DNA from: Hyphomicrobiales bacterium
GTDB lineage: Bacteria > Pseudomonadota > Alphaproteobacteria > Rhizobiales > Xanthobacteraceae
NCBI GenBank assembly: GCA_017305535.1
Contig: JAFKKN010000005.1
Coordinates: 248,001 to 312,000 of the forward strand
Length of the DNA stretch: 64,000 nucleotides
Direction: 5' to 3'
The position numbers and the translations under genes were made by a program. The notes beneath the pieces were generated by a model. That model made no database searches. It saw only the letters and a list, made by a program, of their open reading frames with translations, and was not told where the DNA came from. This document shows, in pieces, positions 1 through 8,208 of the stretch. Numbering within the stretch: the stretch's first letter is position 1; each line of letters begins with the position of its first letter.

Positions 1-238
1 CGGTGGTCACGCCCAATGCCTCGGATCGGAAATACCCTTTCGCGGAAGCGACGACAAAGGGGGCGGACGCGCCGTCAACCGGGCGGTCGAACGTGAAACG
101 GACCGGTGTTGTGGTGGCCGCAGCGTCGGCGACGCTTTGTTCGGCCGCGAGAGACACGCCGGCTGCGCTTGCGGCCCATAATGTGGCCACGAACCAAGTC
201 AGCAGAGTGTGTCGGAGCACTGTCGTCACTGAAAGCAC
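1..238 (-). CDS. ABC transporter substrate-binding protein, NMT1/SsuA-like (partial)
   Basis: Only the N-terminal ~79 residues are in the window; the gene runs off the left edge. A hydrophobic signal-like segment (LLTWFVATLWAASAAG) is followed by VRFTFDRPVDGASAPFVVA and AKGYFRSEALGVTT. This is the usual opening of NMT1/THI5/SsuA-type periplasmic binding proteins for nitrate, sulfonate, taurine or related ligands. The start is uncertain: GTG codons at 238, 229 and 220 are in frame and none has a clear Shine-Dalgarno; I give the longest. The ligand cannot be told from this fragment. It is not linked to the second binding protein of the same family at 18384. Confidence 0.75.
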   Translation of the reverse strand, partial: MLSVTTVLRHTLLTWFVATLWAASAAGVSLAAEQSVADAAATTTPVRFTFDRPVDGASAPFVVASAKGYFRSEALGVTT

Positions 239-467
239 ACCAGAGATAGCCGAAACGGCGACGCGCCTTCGGCGGGCCGGCCTCGACGATAAAGCCGCGA
301 ATGTGCGCGGGCGGAGATGAACGAGGGATGACTGAGGTATCCGGGGGATGACGTCAACCGTCGCCTGCGGGAACCCATGGCTCTCGGTTTGGTTGTTATC
401 AGTCATTGAATGCATGACAGTCGATCACAGGTATCCGTTTGGCGGTTTGAACCGGAAGGGTAGCGAC

Positions 468-914
468 ATGATGACGCGCACAGGATTGCCTCTGGCAATG
501 GGACGGACGATGGCGTTCGCCGCCGCGGCGGCGCTGACTTTCACGCTGTCTCCCGCCCAGGCCGCTTCGAGCGGCGCGGCGGCGGGAGCCGGCAGAGTCT
601 CCACCGCGGTGACGCCGCCGACCAGCACGGCGACCGATTTCAGCGCCGCGCGCCGGCATCGTCACTATCGCCGGCATGGCAATGGCGGCGCGGCGGCGGC
701 CGCCGCCTTCGCGGGCATTGTCGGCACCATCGGCGTGATCGCCGCGGCGCAAGCACGCCGCGATGCCTATTACGACGGCCCATATGGTTATTATGGTGGC
801 GGCCCCGCTTATTACGGATCGCCGTATTACGGCCGCCCGTACTACGGCCGGCACTATCACTATCATGGTGGCGCGTACGGCCATGGTGGCCATGGCTGGC
901 ACCGGCACCACTAG
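468..914 (+). CDS. Small exported Gly/Tyr/His-rich protein
   Basis: Predicted 148-residue protein with an N-terminal signal peptide (about residues 1-33, ending near SPAQA). The middle is Ala-rich and contains a short hydrophobic stretch (AFAGIVGTIGVIAAA). The C-terminus is a low-complexity repeat of YYG, PYYG and HGG units ending in HGWHRHH. Such proteins are common and poorly characterised in Bradyrhizobium relatives. The ATG at 468 is chosen because GGAAGGG sits about 8 bases upstream. The His-rich tail could bind metal, but that is only a suggestion from composition. A strong hairpin follows at 950-982. Confidence 0.7.
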   Translation: MMTRTGLPLAMGRTMAFAAAAALTFTLSPAQAASSGAAAGAGRVSTAVTPPTSTATDFSAARRHRHYRRHGNGGAAAAAAFAGIVGTIGVIAAAQARRDAYYDGPYGYYGGGPAYYGSPYYGRPYYGRHYHYHGGAYGHGGHGWHRHH

Positions 915-949
915 GACGATCGACGCCTTTCCCTGAAGGCGGCGGCGCG

Positions 950-982
950 ACATATGGCGGGCGTTAACACGCTCGCCATATG
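950..982. terminator. 15-bp hairpin between the Gly/Tyr-rich gene and the hisE-like gene
   Basis: Arms ACATATGGCG and CGCCATATGT enclose a further GCGT/ACGC stem with one G-T pair and a TAAC loop. A short TTT follows on the + strand. It could end transcription of the upstream gene, but the T-run is weak and it lies only 20 bases before the next start codon, so it might be a regulatory palindrome instead. Confidence 0.5.
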
Positions 983-1002
983 TTTGGTCTAGGCTTGCCG
1001 GT

Positions 1003-1395
1003 ATGAGTGATTCGCTCGATCGGCTTTATGAGGCGGTGCTGGCGGCGCGGGACCTGGATCCCGAGGTGTCGCGCACGGCGCGTTTGCTCCGGCAGGGTCC
1101 CGCCAAGATGGCGAAGAAGCTCGCCGAGGAAGCCATCGAGGTGGCGATCGACGCGGTCAACGCCAAGCCGGATGCGGTGATCCGGGAAAGCGCCGATCTG
1201 TTCTACAATCTCATGGTGCTATGGGCCGGGGCCGGGGTTCGCCCGGAAGACGTCTGGCATGAGATGGATCGTCGTGAGCAGATGCTGGGTATCGCCGAGA
1301 AGCTGCCGAAATCGTCGGACAAGGTCGCCGCGCTGCGGCCGGTACGGCGACCGATCGTCGCGCTGGACGGTGAGCGCCGCCGCGAGCGGCGTTGA
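1003..1395 (+). CDS. Phosphoribosyl-ATP pyrophosphatase-like protein (HisE paralogue)
   Basis: 130-residue alpha-helical NTP pyrophosphatase of the HisE/MazG-like group. HisE hydrolyses phosphoribosyl-ATP to phosphoribosyl-AMP in histidine synthesis. The family core is visible: KMAKKLAEEAIEVAIDA (residues ~30-46, acidic metal-binding helix) and ESADLFYNLMVLW (~61-73). The C-terminal third is basic and does not match the end of canonical HisE. No other his gene is nearby. Relatives such as Rhodopseudomonas carry two hisE genes, so this is probably the second, unlinked copy. Its real substrate could be another nucleotide. Confidence 0.75.
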   Translation: MSDSLDRLYEAVLAARDLDPEVSRTARLLRQGPAKMAKKLAEEAIEVAIDAVNAKPDAVIRESADLFYNLMVLWAGAGVRPEDVWHEMDRREQMLGIAEKLPKSSDKVAALRPVRRPIVALDGERRRERR

Positions 1396-1509
1396 AGGGC
1401 GGCATCGCCGCAATTCCTGACAGATTGGGCAATACGAGAGGCGGGCGGACCCTTCGGTCCGGCGCAGTAATCTCATGGACAAATGCGATGCGGAGTGCTT
1501 GATCGCGGC

Positions 1510-2091
1510 ATGTTGAAACGCCTCTACGACTGGTTCATCGCCGCCGCCGACAAGCCCTCCGCCCTCTGGATCATGGGAGCGGTGTCGTTCGCGGAAAGCT
1601 CGTTCTTCCCGATCCCGCCGGATGTGATGCTGGTCCCGATGTCGCTGGCGCGGCCGCAGCGCGCCTGGCTTTACGCGATTGTCTGCACGCTGACCTCAGT
1701 GGCCGGCGGCATTGTCGGATATGCCATCGGCGCCGGTCTCTACGACTCGGTCGGGCTCTGGCTGATGCATCTCTACGGCTTGACCGACAAGGTCGAGGCG
1801 TTTCGCGCTTCCTATGCGGAATGGGGTGCCTGGATCATCATCGGCAAGGGCCTCACGCCGATTCCCTACAAGCTGGTGACGATCACCTCCGGGTTCGCCG
1901 GCTATAACGTGTGGCTTTTCATTCTGTGTTCGCTGATCGCGCGGGGCGGCCGGTTCTTCATCGTCGCGGTACTGCTCAATCGGTACGGCGACGTGATCCG
2001 CGCAGAGATCGAGCGTCGGCTGGGATTCTGGGTCGCCGTCGGAGCCGTGGTGCTGGTGCTGGGCTTCGTGATTGCGTTCAAGATCGTCTAG
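1510..2091 (+). CDS. YqaA/DedA-family membrane protein
   Basis: 193-residue inner-membrane protein of the DedA/SNARE-associated (VTT) fold. The typical N-terminal motif SFAESSFFPIPPDVMLVPM is followed by hydrophobic segments near residues 50-70, 135-155 and 170-190. GKGLTPIPYKLVTITSGFAGY matches the conserved re-entrant region of YqaA proteins. Members are linked to lipid scrambling and membrane homeostasis; no specific role can be assigned here. ATG 1510 is preferred over ATG 1483 because homologues begin MLKRLYDW and a GGAG lies upstream. Confidence 0.85.
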   Translation: MLKRLYDWFIAAADKPSALWIMGAVSFAESSFFPIPPDVMLVPMSLARPQRAWLYAIVCTLTSVAGGIVGYAIGAGLYDSVGLWLMHLYGLTDKVEAFRASYAEWGAWIIIGKGLTPIPYKLVTITSGFAGYNVWLFILCSLIARGGRFFIVAVLLNRYGDVIRAEIERRLGFWVAVGAVVLVLGFVIAFKIV

Positions 2092-2194
2092 GCACGATCC
2101 CGAAACGGGACCGGCTTTCCGGGCAAACGGCGTTTGTCCTGGTGGGGCGTCGTGTTGACTTGCCCTTTTGGGGTGTCCCGATAAGGTCGGCAGC

Positions 2195-2785
2195 ATGTCT
2201 TGCGATATTCGGTCCCCTGCGGCGATGGTTCGGACGCGTGTGGCGGTGGTGGTTCTGGCGCTGTCCGGGCTCGGTGTTGCCTTTTGCGGTTCGGCTTGGT
2301 CGCAAACGCCGCCTGCTACAGCTCCAGCGGAGGCTCCGGCCCCGCGCCGCCCCGAAAATCCTGGGCTCATCAACGAAATCGGCAAATTGCTTGAACGGCG
2401 CCAGCCACTGTTTCCGGCGCTGACGCCATTGCAGCCGCCACAACCATCGCCTGAATTGCCGCCAGCCGGCGTCGGTTCCGCGGGGTCTGGTGATGAACCC
2501 GCGCCGAGCGACAAGCAGGACAGCATTAGCCTTCCACGTCTCGATCTGAAGATCCCGTCGATAAAGACCGGTCGGGAGAAATGTCCCGTCGCCGCGGACG
2601 GTGCGTCCGACTGCAAGGCCGCCGCCGACGCGCTCTGCCGGGCCCAAGGTTATAAGGAAGGCAAGAGCACCGACACCGACGCCACGCAGAAATGTTCGGC
2701 CGAGGCCTTGCTGTTGTCCGGCCGCAAAGCCCAACCGGGCGCCTGCCGCACCGATTATTTCGTGACGCGGGCATGGTGCCAGTAG
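2195..2785 (+). CDS. Exported Pro-rich, Cys-rich hypothetical protein
   Basis: 196-residue protein with a signal peptide (about residues 11-37, ending CGSAWSQ), a Pro/Ala-rich linker and a C-terminal part (~125-196) holding six cysteines. This suggests a disulfide-bonded periplasmic domain. I do not recognise a named family. AAGG eight bases before ATG 2195 supports this start; ATG 2225 would give a more conventional short signal peptide. It lies about 100 bases after the YqaA gene on the same strand. Confidence 0.6.
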   Translation: MSCDIRSPAAMVRTRVAVVVLALSGLGVAFCGSAWSQTPPATAPAEAPAPRRPENPGLINEIGKLLERRQPLFPALTPLQPPQPSPELPPAGVGSAGSGDEPAPSDKQDSISLPRLDLKIPSIKTGREKCPVAADGASDCKAAADALCRAQGYKEGKSTDTDATQKCSAEALLLSGRKAQPGACRTDYFVTRAWCQ

Positions 2786-3003
2786 TGGACGTCAAATCCT
2801 GACCTGAAGGCCTTCACCCTCACCCGCAGCGTCTTGGCACAAGACAACGTCTGCGGCGTGGCGCGGATTGCCTTCCGGCCGGAATATCTGGCAACGTCCG
2901 CCGCCCGCGGCTTGATCGCGCGTAAGCCTATCTAAAAACCGGCTTCCGCTTTCGGGATCATGCAGTGGCGCGACGTGTGCCGCTAACAGAGAGGATTTGC
3001 CGT

Positions 3004-3972
3004 ATGTCCATGCCTGCCTTGTTCAAGGGCCGACTGTCGATTCCCGTGATCGGTTCGCCGCTGTTCATCGTTTCGGTGCCGGATCTGGTCATCGCCCAGT
3101 GCAAAGCCGGCATTGTCGGTTCGTTCCCGGCGCTGAACGCGCGGCCGGCGGCGCTGCTCGACGAGTGGCTGGCGCGTATCAAGGAAGAACTGGCGGCCTA
3201 TGACAAGGCGCATCCGGAACGTCCGTCGGCACCGTTCGCCGTCAATCAGATCGTGCATAAATCAAACAACCGGCTCGAACACGACCTTGCCGTTTGCGAG
3301 AAGCACAAGGTGCCGATGATGATCACTTCGCTCGGCGCACGCGAGGAACTGAATCAGGCCGCGCACAACTGGGGCTGCATTACCTTTCACGACGTCATCA
3401 ATCAGAAGTTCGCCCACAAGGCGGTCGAGAAAGGTGCCGATGGCTTGATCCTGGTGTCGGCTGGCGCGGGCGGTCACGCCGGCGAAATTTCGCCGTTCGC
3501 GTTCGTTGCCGAGACGCGACGCTGGTACGACGGACCGATCGCGCTGTCGGGTGCCATCGGCACCGGTCGCGCCATCCGTGCAGCGCGGATGCTCGGCGCG
3601 GACTTCGCCTATATCGGTTCGGCCTTCATCGCCACGGCGGAAGCCAATGCGGTCGAGAAGTATAAACAGATGATCGCGGGATCATCCGCCGAGGATATCG
3701 TCTACTCGAATCTCTTCACCGGTGTTCACGGCAACTACCTGAAGCCTTCGATCGTTGCGGCCGGAATGGACCCGGACAATCTGCCGGTGTCCGATCCAAG
3801 CAAGATGAATTTCGGCACCGACGCCAATGGCGAGCGCGCCAAGCCGAAGGCGTGGAAGGAGATCTGGGGCAGCGGTCAGGGCATCGGCAGTATCGACAAA
3901 GTGCTGCCGGCCGCCGAATTGATCGGGCGGTTGAAGCGCGAATACGACGAGGCCGTCGATCCGCCGCTGTGA
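3004..3972 (+). CDS. Nitronate monooxygenase family FMN enzyme
   Basis: 322-residue TIM-barrel flavoprotein of the nitronate monooxygenase (2-nitropropane dioxygenase) family. These enzymes use FMN and oxygen to turn alkyl nitronates such as propionate 3-nitronate into carbonyls and nitrite/nitrate. Visible signatures are GSPLFIVSVPDLVIAQCKAG near the start, GAGGHAGEISPFAF (~158-171, with the conserved His) and ALSGAIGTGRAIRAARMLGA (~181-200, phosphate binding). GAGAGG lies about nine bases before ATG 3004, which is preferred to the upstream GTG. A terminator-like hairpin follows at 4001. Family assignment is firm; the substrate is not. Confidence 0.88.
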   Translation: MSMPALFKGRLSIPVIGSPLFIVSVPDLVIAQCKAGIVGSFPALNARPAALLDEWLARIKEELAAYDKAHPERPSAPFAVNQIVHKSNNRLEHDLAVCEKHKVPMMITSLGAREELNQAAHNWGCITFHDVINQKFAHKAVEKGADGLILVSAGAGGHAGEISPFAFVAETRRWYDGPIALSGAIGTGRAIRAARMLGADFAYIGSAFIATAEANAVEKYKQMIAGSSAEDIVYSNLFTGVHGNYLKPSIVAAGMDPDNLPVSDPSKMNFGTDANGERAKPKAWKEIWGSGQGIGSIDKVLPAAELIGRLKREYDEAVDPPL

Positions 3973-4000
3973 GGCGATCACACTGATAGGTCTCTTATCT

Positions 4001-4036
4001 CGGCCGCGGGCAATCCGGTATTGCCTGCGGCCGTTT
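4001..4036 (+). terminator. Rho-independent terminator after the nitronate monooxygenase gene
   Basis: CGGCCGCGGGCAAT pairs with ATTGCCTGCGGCCG (one G-T pair) around a CCGGT loop and is followed by TTT. The 14-bp GC-rich stem sits 28 bases after the stop codon. Confidence 0.75.
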
Positions 4037-4059
4037 CAAGTGAAGTTGGATGTTGAACG

Positions 4060-4833
4060 ATGGATGCCATTTTCCGCGTCGAAGGCCGGCGTGCCACTAC
4101 TAGTCCGAACGCGGCCGGACCATGGTCGCCGGATATGCAGCATGGCTCGGCGCCGTCCGGGCTTGTGACATGGGCTGCCGAGGCAATGCCGACACCGGTG
4201 CCGATGCACATCGCCCGCCTCACCATCGATCTGATGCGGCCGGTGCCGTTGACACCGCTCGCGATCGAGACCGAGGTCTTGCGGCAGGGCCGCAAGATCC
4301 AGCTTTGCGAAGTCCGACTCAAGGCGGACGATGTCCTCGTTGTTCGCGCCACGGTGCTGAAGATCAGGAGTGAGGTGCAGGAGCTGCCGGCGGGGATCGC
4401 GGAGGCGCCGATCGACGTGCCCGGACCGGAGCAGTCGCGCGTCGAACCGGCGGATTTTTCCAGCAGCCCCTTCGTCAGCGGGATGTCGTTGCGCGCGGCG
4501 CGTGGCGGTTTCGCGCATCCGGGTTCCAGCGCGATCTGGTATCGGGTCGACCGGCCTCTGGTGGAAGGCACGCCGATCTCGCAGGTGATGCGCGCCGTAG
4601 TCGCGTCTGATTTCAGCAACGCCACCTCGGTCGCGCTGGATTTCAGGCATTGGACCTTCCTCAATGCCGACCTGACGATCTCGCTGGCGCGGCAGCCGGT
4701 CGGCGACTGGATTTTGCTCGATGGCGATTGCAACATCGGCCCCGACGGAGCCGGCTTGGCGATGGCGCGGCTCGGCGACCAGCGCGGTTATTTCGGCCGC
4801 GCGGTCCAGAGCCTGGTGATCGAAAGGCGCTGA
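4060..4833 (+). CDS. Acyl-CoA thioesterase-like (double hot-dog) protein
   Basis: 257 residues with the pattern of the thioesterase-like superfamily (TesB-type fold, two hot-dog repeats). The N-terminal half carries GLVTWAAEA, PMHIARLTIDLMRPVPLTPL (~54-73) and the usual EVLRQGRKIQLCEVRL strand. The C-terminal half carries SNATSVALDFRHWTFLNADL and RGYFGRAVQSLVIER. Such proteins hydrolyse acyl-CoA thioesters; chain preference cannot be read from sequence. The gene stands alone between the terminator at 4001 and the kinase gene at 5011. Confidence 0.8.
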   Translation: MDAIFRVEGRRATTSPNAAGPWSPDMQHGSAPSGLVTWAAEAMPTPVPMHIARLTIDLMRPVPLTPLAIETEVLRQGRKIQLCEVRLKADDVLVVRATVLKIRSEVQELPAGIAEAPIDVPGPEQSRVEPADFSSSPFVSGMSLRAARGGFAHPGSSAIWYRVDRPLVEGTPISQVMRAVVASDFSNATSVALDFRHWTFLNADLTISLARQPVGDWILLDGDCNIGPDGAGLAMARLGDQRGYFGRAVQSLVIERR

Positions 4834-5010
4834 CCGGTCCGGCAAAGAATCTTTGATCGTCCGGGAACTGGTTGAGACGGCAGGCGTTTCGCTCATCTTA
4901 GAAGCGTGCGGATTGTTCGACGTGTCAACGATTTCAGGACAGGTGGGGCCACCCCTCGCGGCCTCCGGTAGTTTCATTTTCCACGCGGCGCAGGCATACC
5001 CACCGCAAGG

Positions 5011-7074
5011 ATGCGGTCGGTGAGACCCGGTCCGTCCTCCGAGCGCGCGGTGATATTCTCGCCCCATGGGCGCGACGCCGAGGAGGCTGCCGAACAGATT
5101 CGCGCGGCGGGCCTCTACGCGAATGTCTGTGCCGATTTCCCCGCGCTGGTACGCGAGGTCGAAAGCGGCGCGGGTGCGGCGGTGATCTCCGGCGCGGCAA
5201 TCAAGACCGTGGACTTGCAGCCGCTGGTCAAATGGTTGGCCGAACAGCCGTCGTGGTCCGACTTTCCCATCGTGCTGTTGACGGATCATATCGGTGGACC
5301 GGAACGTGATCCGGAAGCCGCGCGGCTGGTGCAACTTCTCGGCAATGTGGCGTTCATCGAACAGCCGTACCATCCCACGACGCTGATCAGCATCGTGGGC
5401 TCCGCTGTTCGGGGGCGGCGCCGGCAGTATCAGACCCGCGCCATCTTGCAGAACCTCATCGAAAGCAAGACGACGCTGCAAACCGCGCTCGATGTCGGAC
5501 GGCTTGGCGCACTTGAGATGAACATTTCGGAACACCGGCTCGAAGCATCCGAGACCTTCAAATCCTTTTTCGGACGAGGAGCGGAGGAAGCGCTGACGCT
5601 TGAGGAAATGGAGGCGGCGGTTCATCCCGACGACCGGGCGCACCGGCGCGACGCTTTCGTGACGGCCGTGATGAACGGCAAGGATTATAACGTCGAATAT
5701 CGAGCGATCTGGCCCGACCGGTCGGTGCATTGGATCAACACCCATGCCACCATCTTTCGTGGCCTCGATGGCCGGCCGGCGACGTTGATCGGTGTGGCGT
5801 CCGATGTCACAGCCCGCAAGGTCGCCGAGATCGAGCGCGAGAAACTGGTGGAGCAGCTTGCGGCTGAACGCAGCGCGCTCGCCGATCTGACGGCGACGCT
5901 GGAACAGCGGGTCGGTGAACGCAGCGCCGAACTGATGAAGGAAGTCGCTGCGCGCGAGAAGGCGCAGGAGCAATTGCGTCAAGCGCAGAAGATGGAATCC
6001 ATCGGGCAACTCACCGGTGGCGTCGCGCACGACTTCAACAATCTGCTGATGGCCGTGGTGGGCAATCTGGAATTATTGCGCAAGCGCGTGCCCGACGATC
6101 CGCGCCTGTACCGTCTGATCGATGGCGCATTGCAGGGCGCCGAGCGCGGCGCATCACTGACGCAACGGCTGCTCGCCTTCGCGCGACAGCAGGACCTCAA
6201 TCCGGCGCCGGTCGATCTCGGTGGTCTGGTGCGCGGCATGAGCGAACTGCTGGAACGGACGCTCGGCTCGCGAATCATTCTGCGCCTGAATATGGCCGAT
6301 AACTTGCCGCCGGCTTCAGTCGATGCCAACCAGCTTGAACTTGCCATTCTCAATCTTGCGATCAATGCGCGCGATGCGATGGCGGCCGGCGGCACCATCG
6401 AGATCAAGGTGGTGAAGTCGCGGGTTGCGAGAGACACGGCGCTGCCGTCCGGCAGCTATCTCAAGCTCTCGGTGCGCGATACCGGCGAAGGCATGTCGCC
6501 CGACGTTCTCGCCAAGGCCATCGATCCATTCTTTTCCACCAAGCCGCTCGGCAAGGGCACCGGGCTTGGGTTGTCGATGGTTCATGGCCTCGCGGTTCAA
6601 CTCGGCGGCGCGCTGCAATTGTCGAGCGTTGTCGGCAAGGGCACGACGGCAATTCTGATCCTCCCGATCGCGACGGCTTTGACCGAGGTCGAAACTCCGA
6701 TGCCGTCGGTTCCGAAACAACCTCGTTCGGCGGTGATCCTGTTCGTCGATGACGATCCGCTGATCGCGATGTCCACCACTGAGATGCTGGAGGATCTCGG
6801 ACATCAGGTCATCGGCGCATCGTCAGGATCGCACGCGCTGGATATCCTGCGCAGCGATCAACAGATCGATCTGATGATGACCGATCATCTGATGCCCGGC
6901 ATGACTGGCATCGAACTCGCGGCCGCCTCGCGCGAGGTGCGACCACGGCTGCCGGTGTTGCTGGCGACCGGATATGCCGATCTCCCCGAAGGCGTGTCGA
7001 CCGATGTGCCGAGATTGGCCAAGCCGTATCATCAGGACCAACTGCGCGACCGGCTCGAACAGTTGCTCGGCTGA
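5011..7074 (+). CDS. Hybrid sensor histidine kinase with N-terminal pseudo-receiver, PAS and C-terminal receiver
   Basis: 687 residues, no membrane segment. Residues ~12-125 resemble a receiver fold but lack the acidic pocket and phosphoacceptor (AAVISGAAI where an Asp is expected). A PAS_3-type domain (~165-275) and a coiled coil (~275-325) follow. The HisKA box GVAHDFNNLL has phosphoacceptor His340. The ATPase has ILNLAINARDAM, DTGEGM and GKGTGLGLS. The C-terminal receiver has Asp625 in MMTDHLMPG. The H-box type is the HWE-independent HisKA group seen in FixL-like soluble kinases. No partner regulator is adjacent, so the input signal and target are unknown. Confidence 0.9.
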   Translation: MRSVRPGPSSERAVIFSPHGRDAEEAAEQIRAAGLYANVCADFPALVREVESGAGAAVISGAAIKTVDLQPLVKWLAEQPSWSDFPIVLLTDHIGGPERDPEAARLVQLLGNVAFIEQPYHPTTLISIVGSAVRGRRRQYQTRAILQNLIESKTTLQTALDVGRLGALEMNISEHRLEASETFKSFFGRGAEEALTLEEMEAAVHPDDRAHRRDAFVTAVMNGKDYNVEYRAIWPDRSVHWINTHATIFRGLDGRPATLIGVASDVTARKVAEIEREKLVEQLAAERSALADLTATLEQRVGERSAELMKEVAAREKAQEQLRQAQKMESIGQLTGGVAHDFNNLLMAVVGNLELLRKRVPDDPRLYRLIDGALQGAERGASLTQRLLAFARQQDLNPAPVDLGGLVRGMSELLERTLGSRIILRLNMADNLPPASVDANQLELAILNLAINARDAMAAGGTIEIKVVKSRVARDTALPSGSYLKLSVRDTGEGMSPDVLAKAIDPFFSTKPLGKGTGLGLSMVHGLAVQLGGALQLSSVVGKGTTAILILPIATALTEVETPMPSVPKQPRSAVILFVDDDPLIAMSTTEMLEDLGHQVIGASSGSHALDILRSDQQIDLMMTDHLMPGMTGIELAAASREVRPRLPVLLATGYADLPEGVSTDVPRLAKPYHQDQLRDRLEQLLG

Positions 7075-7181
7075 CGGCCGACCTGGGCCGGTTAATCGAT
7101 CGTTAACCAGTTCCGTTCCAACAATTGGGGGCCTGTTCCGCGTGGATGGCGTCAGACCGTCCCGTTACTCAGGGGTGTCGG

Positions 7182-7433
7182 ATGGACTTTGCGGTTTTCG
7201 AACGGTTGCTGTCGCGAACACCGGCGACACGGGATCAGATCACGATGCGGGTCTTCCGCGCGTTGGAACGGCATCCGCTTTGCCGTGGCATTCGGTTCGA
7301 GGTGGTCGAAACGCCGCGCCGGACCAATGGCGGCAACTGGACGGTCAGCCTGCATGCGATCAACCCGGCCGCCATCTCTGAAGCCTCGGAAATCGTTGCC
7401 GACATTCAGGATGCCTACGATCTCGCCGCATAG
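7182..7433 (+). CDS. Small conserved hypothetical protein
   Basis: 83-residue soluble protein (MDFAVFERLLSR at the start, NGGNWTVSLHAINP in the middle). I do not recognise a family. The start at ATG 7182 has AGGGG seven bases upstream, and the composition is that of a normal small folded protein. It follows the kinase gene by about 100 bases on the same strand but is probably separately expressed. Confidence 0.6.
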   Translation: MDFAVFERLLSRTPATRDQITMRVFRALERHPLCRGIRFEVVETPRRTNGGNWTVSLHAINPAAISEASEIVADIQDAYDLAA

Positions 7434-7595
7434 CGGCGATCGCATCGGATGAGGATTCGCGGAGCCGTCTCGGAACGTCGCGTTACGCGTGCATCGGGTA
7501 TCAATCGGCTCGTTCTGTGCTAGATTTGCTTTCGATTGCTGTTGAAAAACAGGGGCTTCAGTGCGTCCGCGGCGACGGAGGCGGGCTTGACCAGG

Positions 7596-8198
7596 ATGGT
7601 GGGCTATCTCGCGCTGGCGTGTGTCGTCATCGTCGGCGCGGCGGTGGCGGGGTTCGTCATTGCGCGCGACGATGCGCTGGTGCTGCCGACCGAGGGCACT
7701 GATGTGCCGGTCGCCAATCGCGACGCCAAGACCGACCGGCTTCAGACCGCGGCTGTCGCGCCACAGCTTGAGGATCGCCTGCGACAGGCCGATGAATTTT
7801 CGCAGGCGGATGATCCGGGCCCTGCCGTTGCCCCGGTCGAAAATCCTCCGTTGCCGTTGGCGCGCCCCAAGGCGGCTGACCTTCCGCCGGTGCAAACGTC
7901 ATATACATTGCTGAGCGACATCCAGATCGCCGCGATCAAGGAACGGCTGCGCATGAGCGAGGCGCAGGCGAGGTATTGGCCGCCGGTCGAGACGGCGTTG
8001 CGGGATCTCGCCAGACGAAAGCATATGGCACGCCAGGCCGGTTCGGACAAAAGCGCCGTTTCGCTGAGCGGTGCCGAAGCGCAGGAGTTGCAGGCGGCGG
8101 CCGCGCCGTTGTTGCGGCAATTGCGCGAGGACCAGAAGCGTGAGGTGCGCGCGCTGGCGCGCATCATTGGCCTTGACGCCGTGGCCTCGCGCATCTGA
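7596..8198 (+). CDS. Membrane-anchored hypothetical protein
   Basis: 200 residues beginning with one transmembrane or signal-anchor segment (VGYLALACVVIVGAAVAGFV), then a Pro-rich disordered linker to ~110. The C-terminal helical domain has LSDIQIAAIKERLRMSEAQ and LREDQKREVRALARIIGL. The last part resembles the helical regions of Bradyrhizobium envelope proteins that I cannot name. TTG 7587 has a better spaced GGAGG than ATG 7596; the choice changes only three residues. The gene converges on the permease at 8209 with a 10-base gap. Confidence 0.6.
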   Translation: MVGYLALACVVIVGAAVAGFVIARDDALVLPTEGTDVPVANRDAKTDRLQTAAVAPQLEDRLRQADEFSQADDPGPAVAPVENPPLPLARPKAADLPPVQTSYTLLSDIQIAAIKERLRMSEAQARYWPPVETALRDLARRKHMARQAGSDKSAVSLSGAEAQELQAAAAPLLRQLREDQKREVRALARIIGLDAVASRI

Positions 8199-8208
8199 CG
8201 CATTGACC

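Noticed and set aside
4036-6030. 664-residue open frame on the - strand opposite the thioesterase and kinase genes
   Set aside because: Same type of shadow; both + strand genes have clear domains and start sites.
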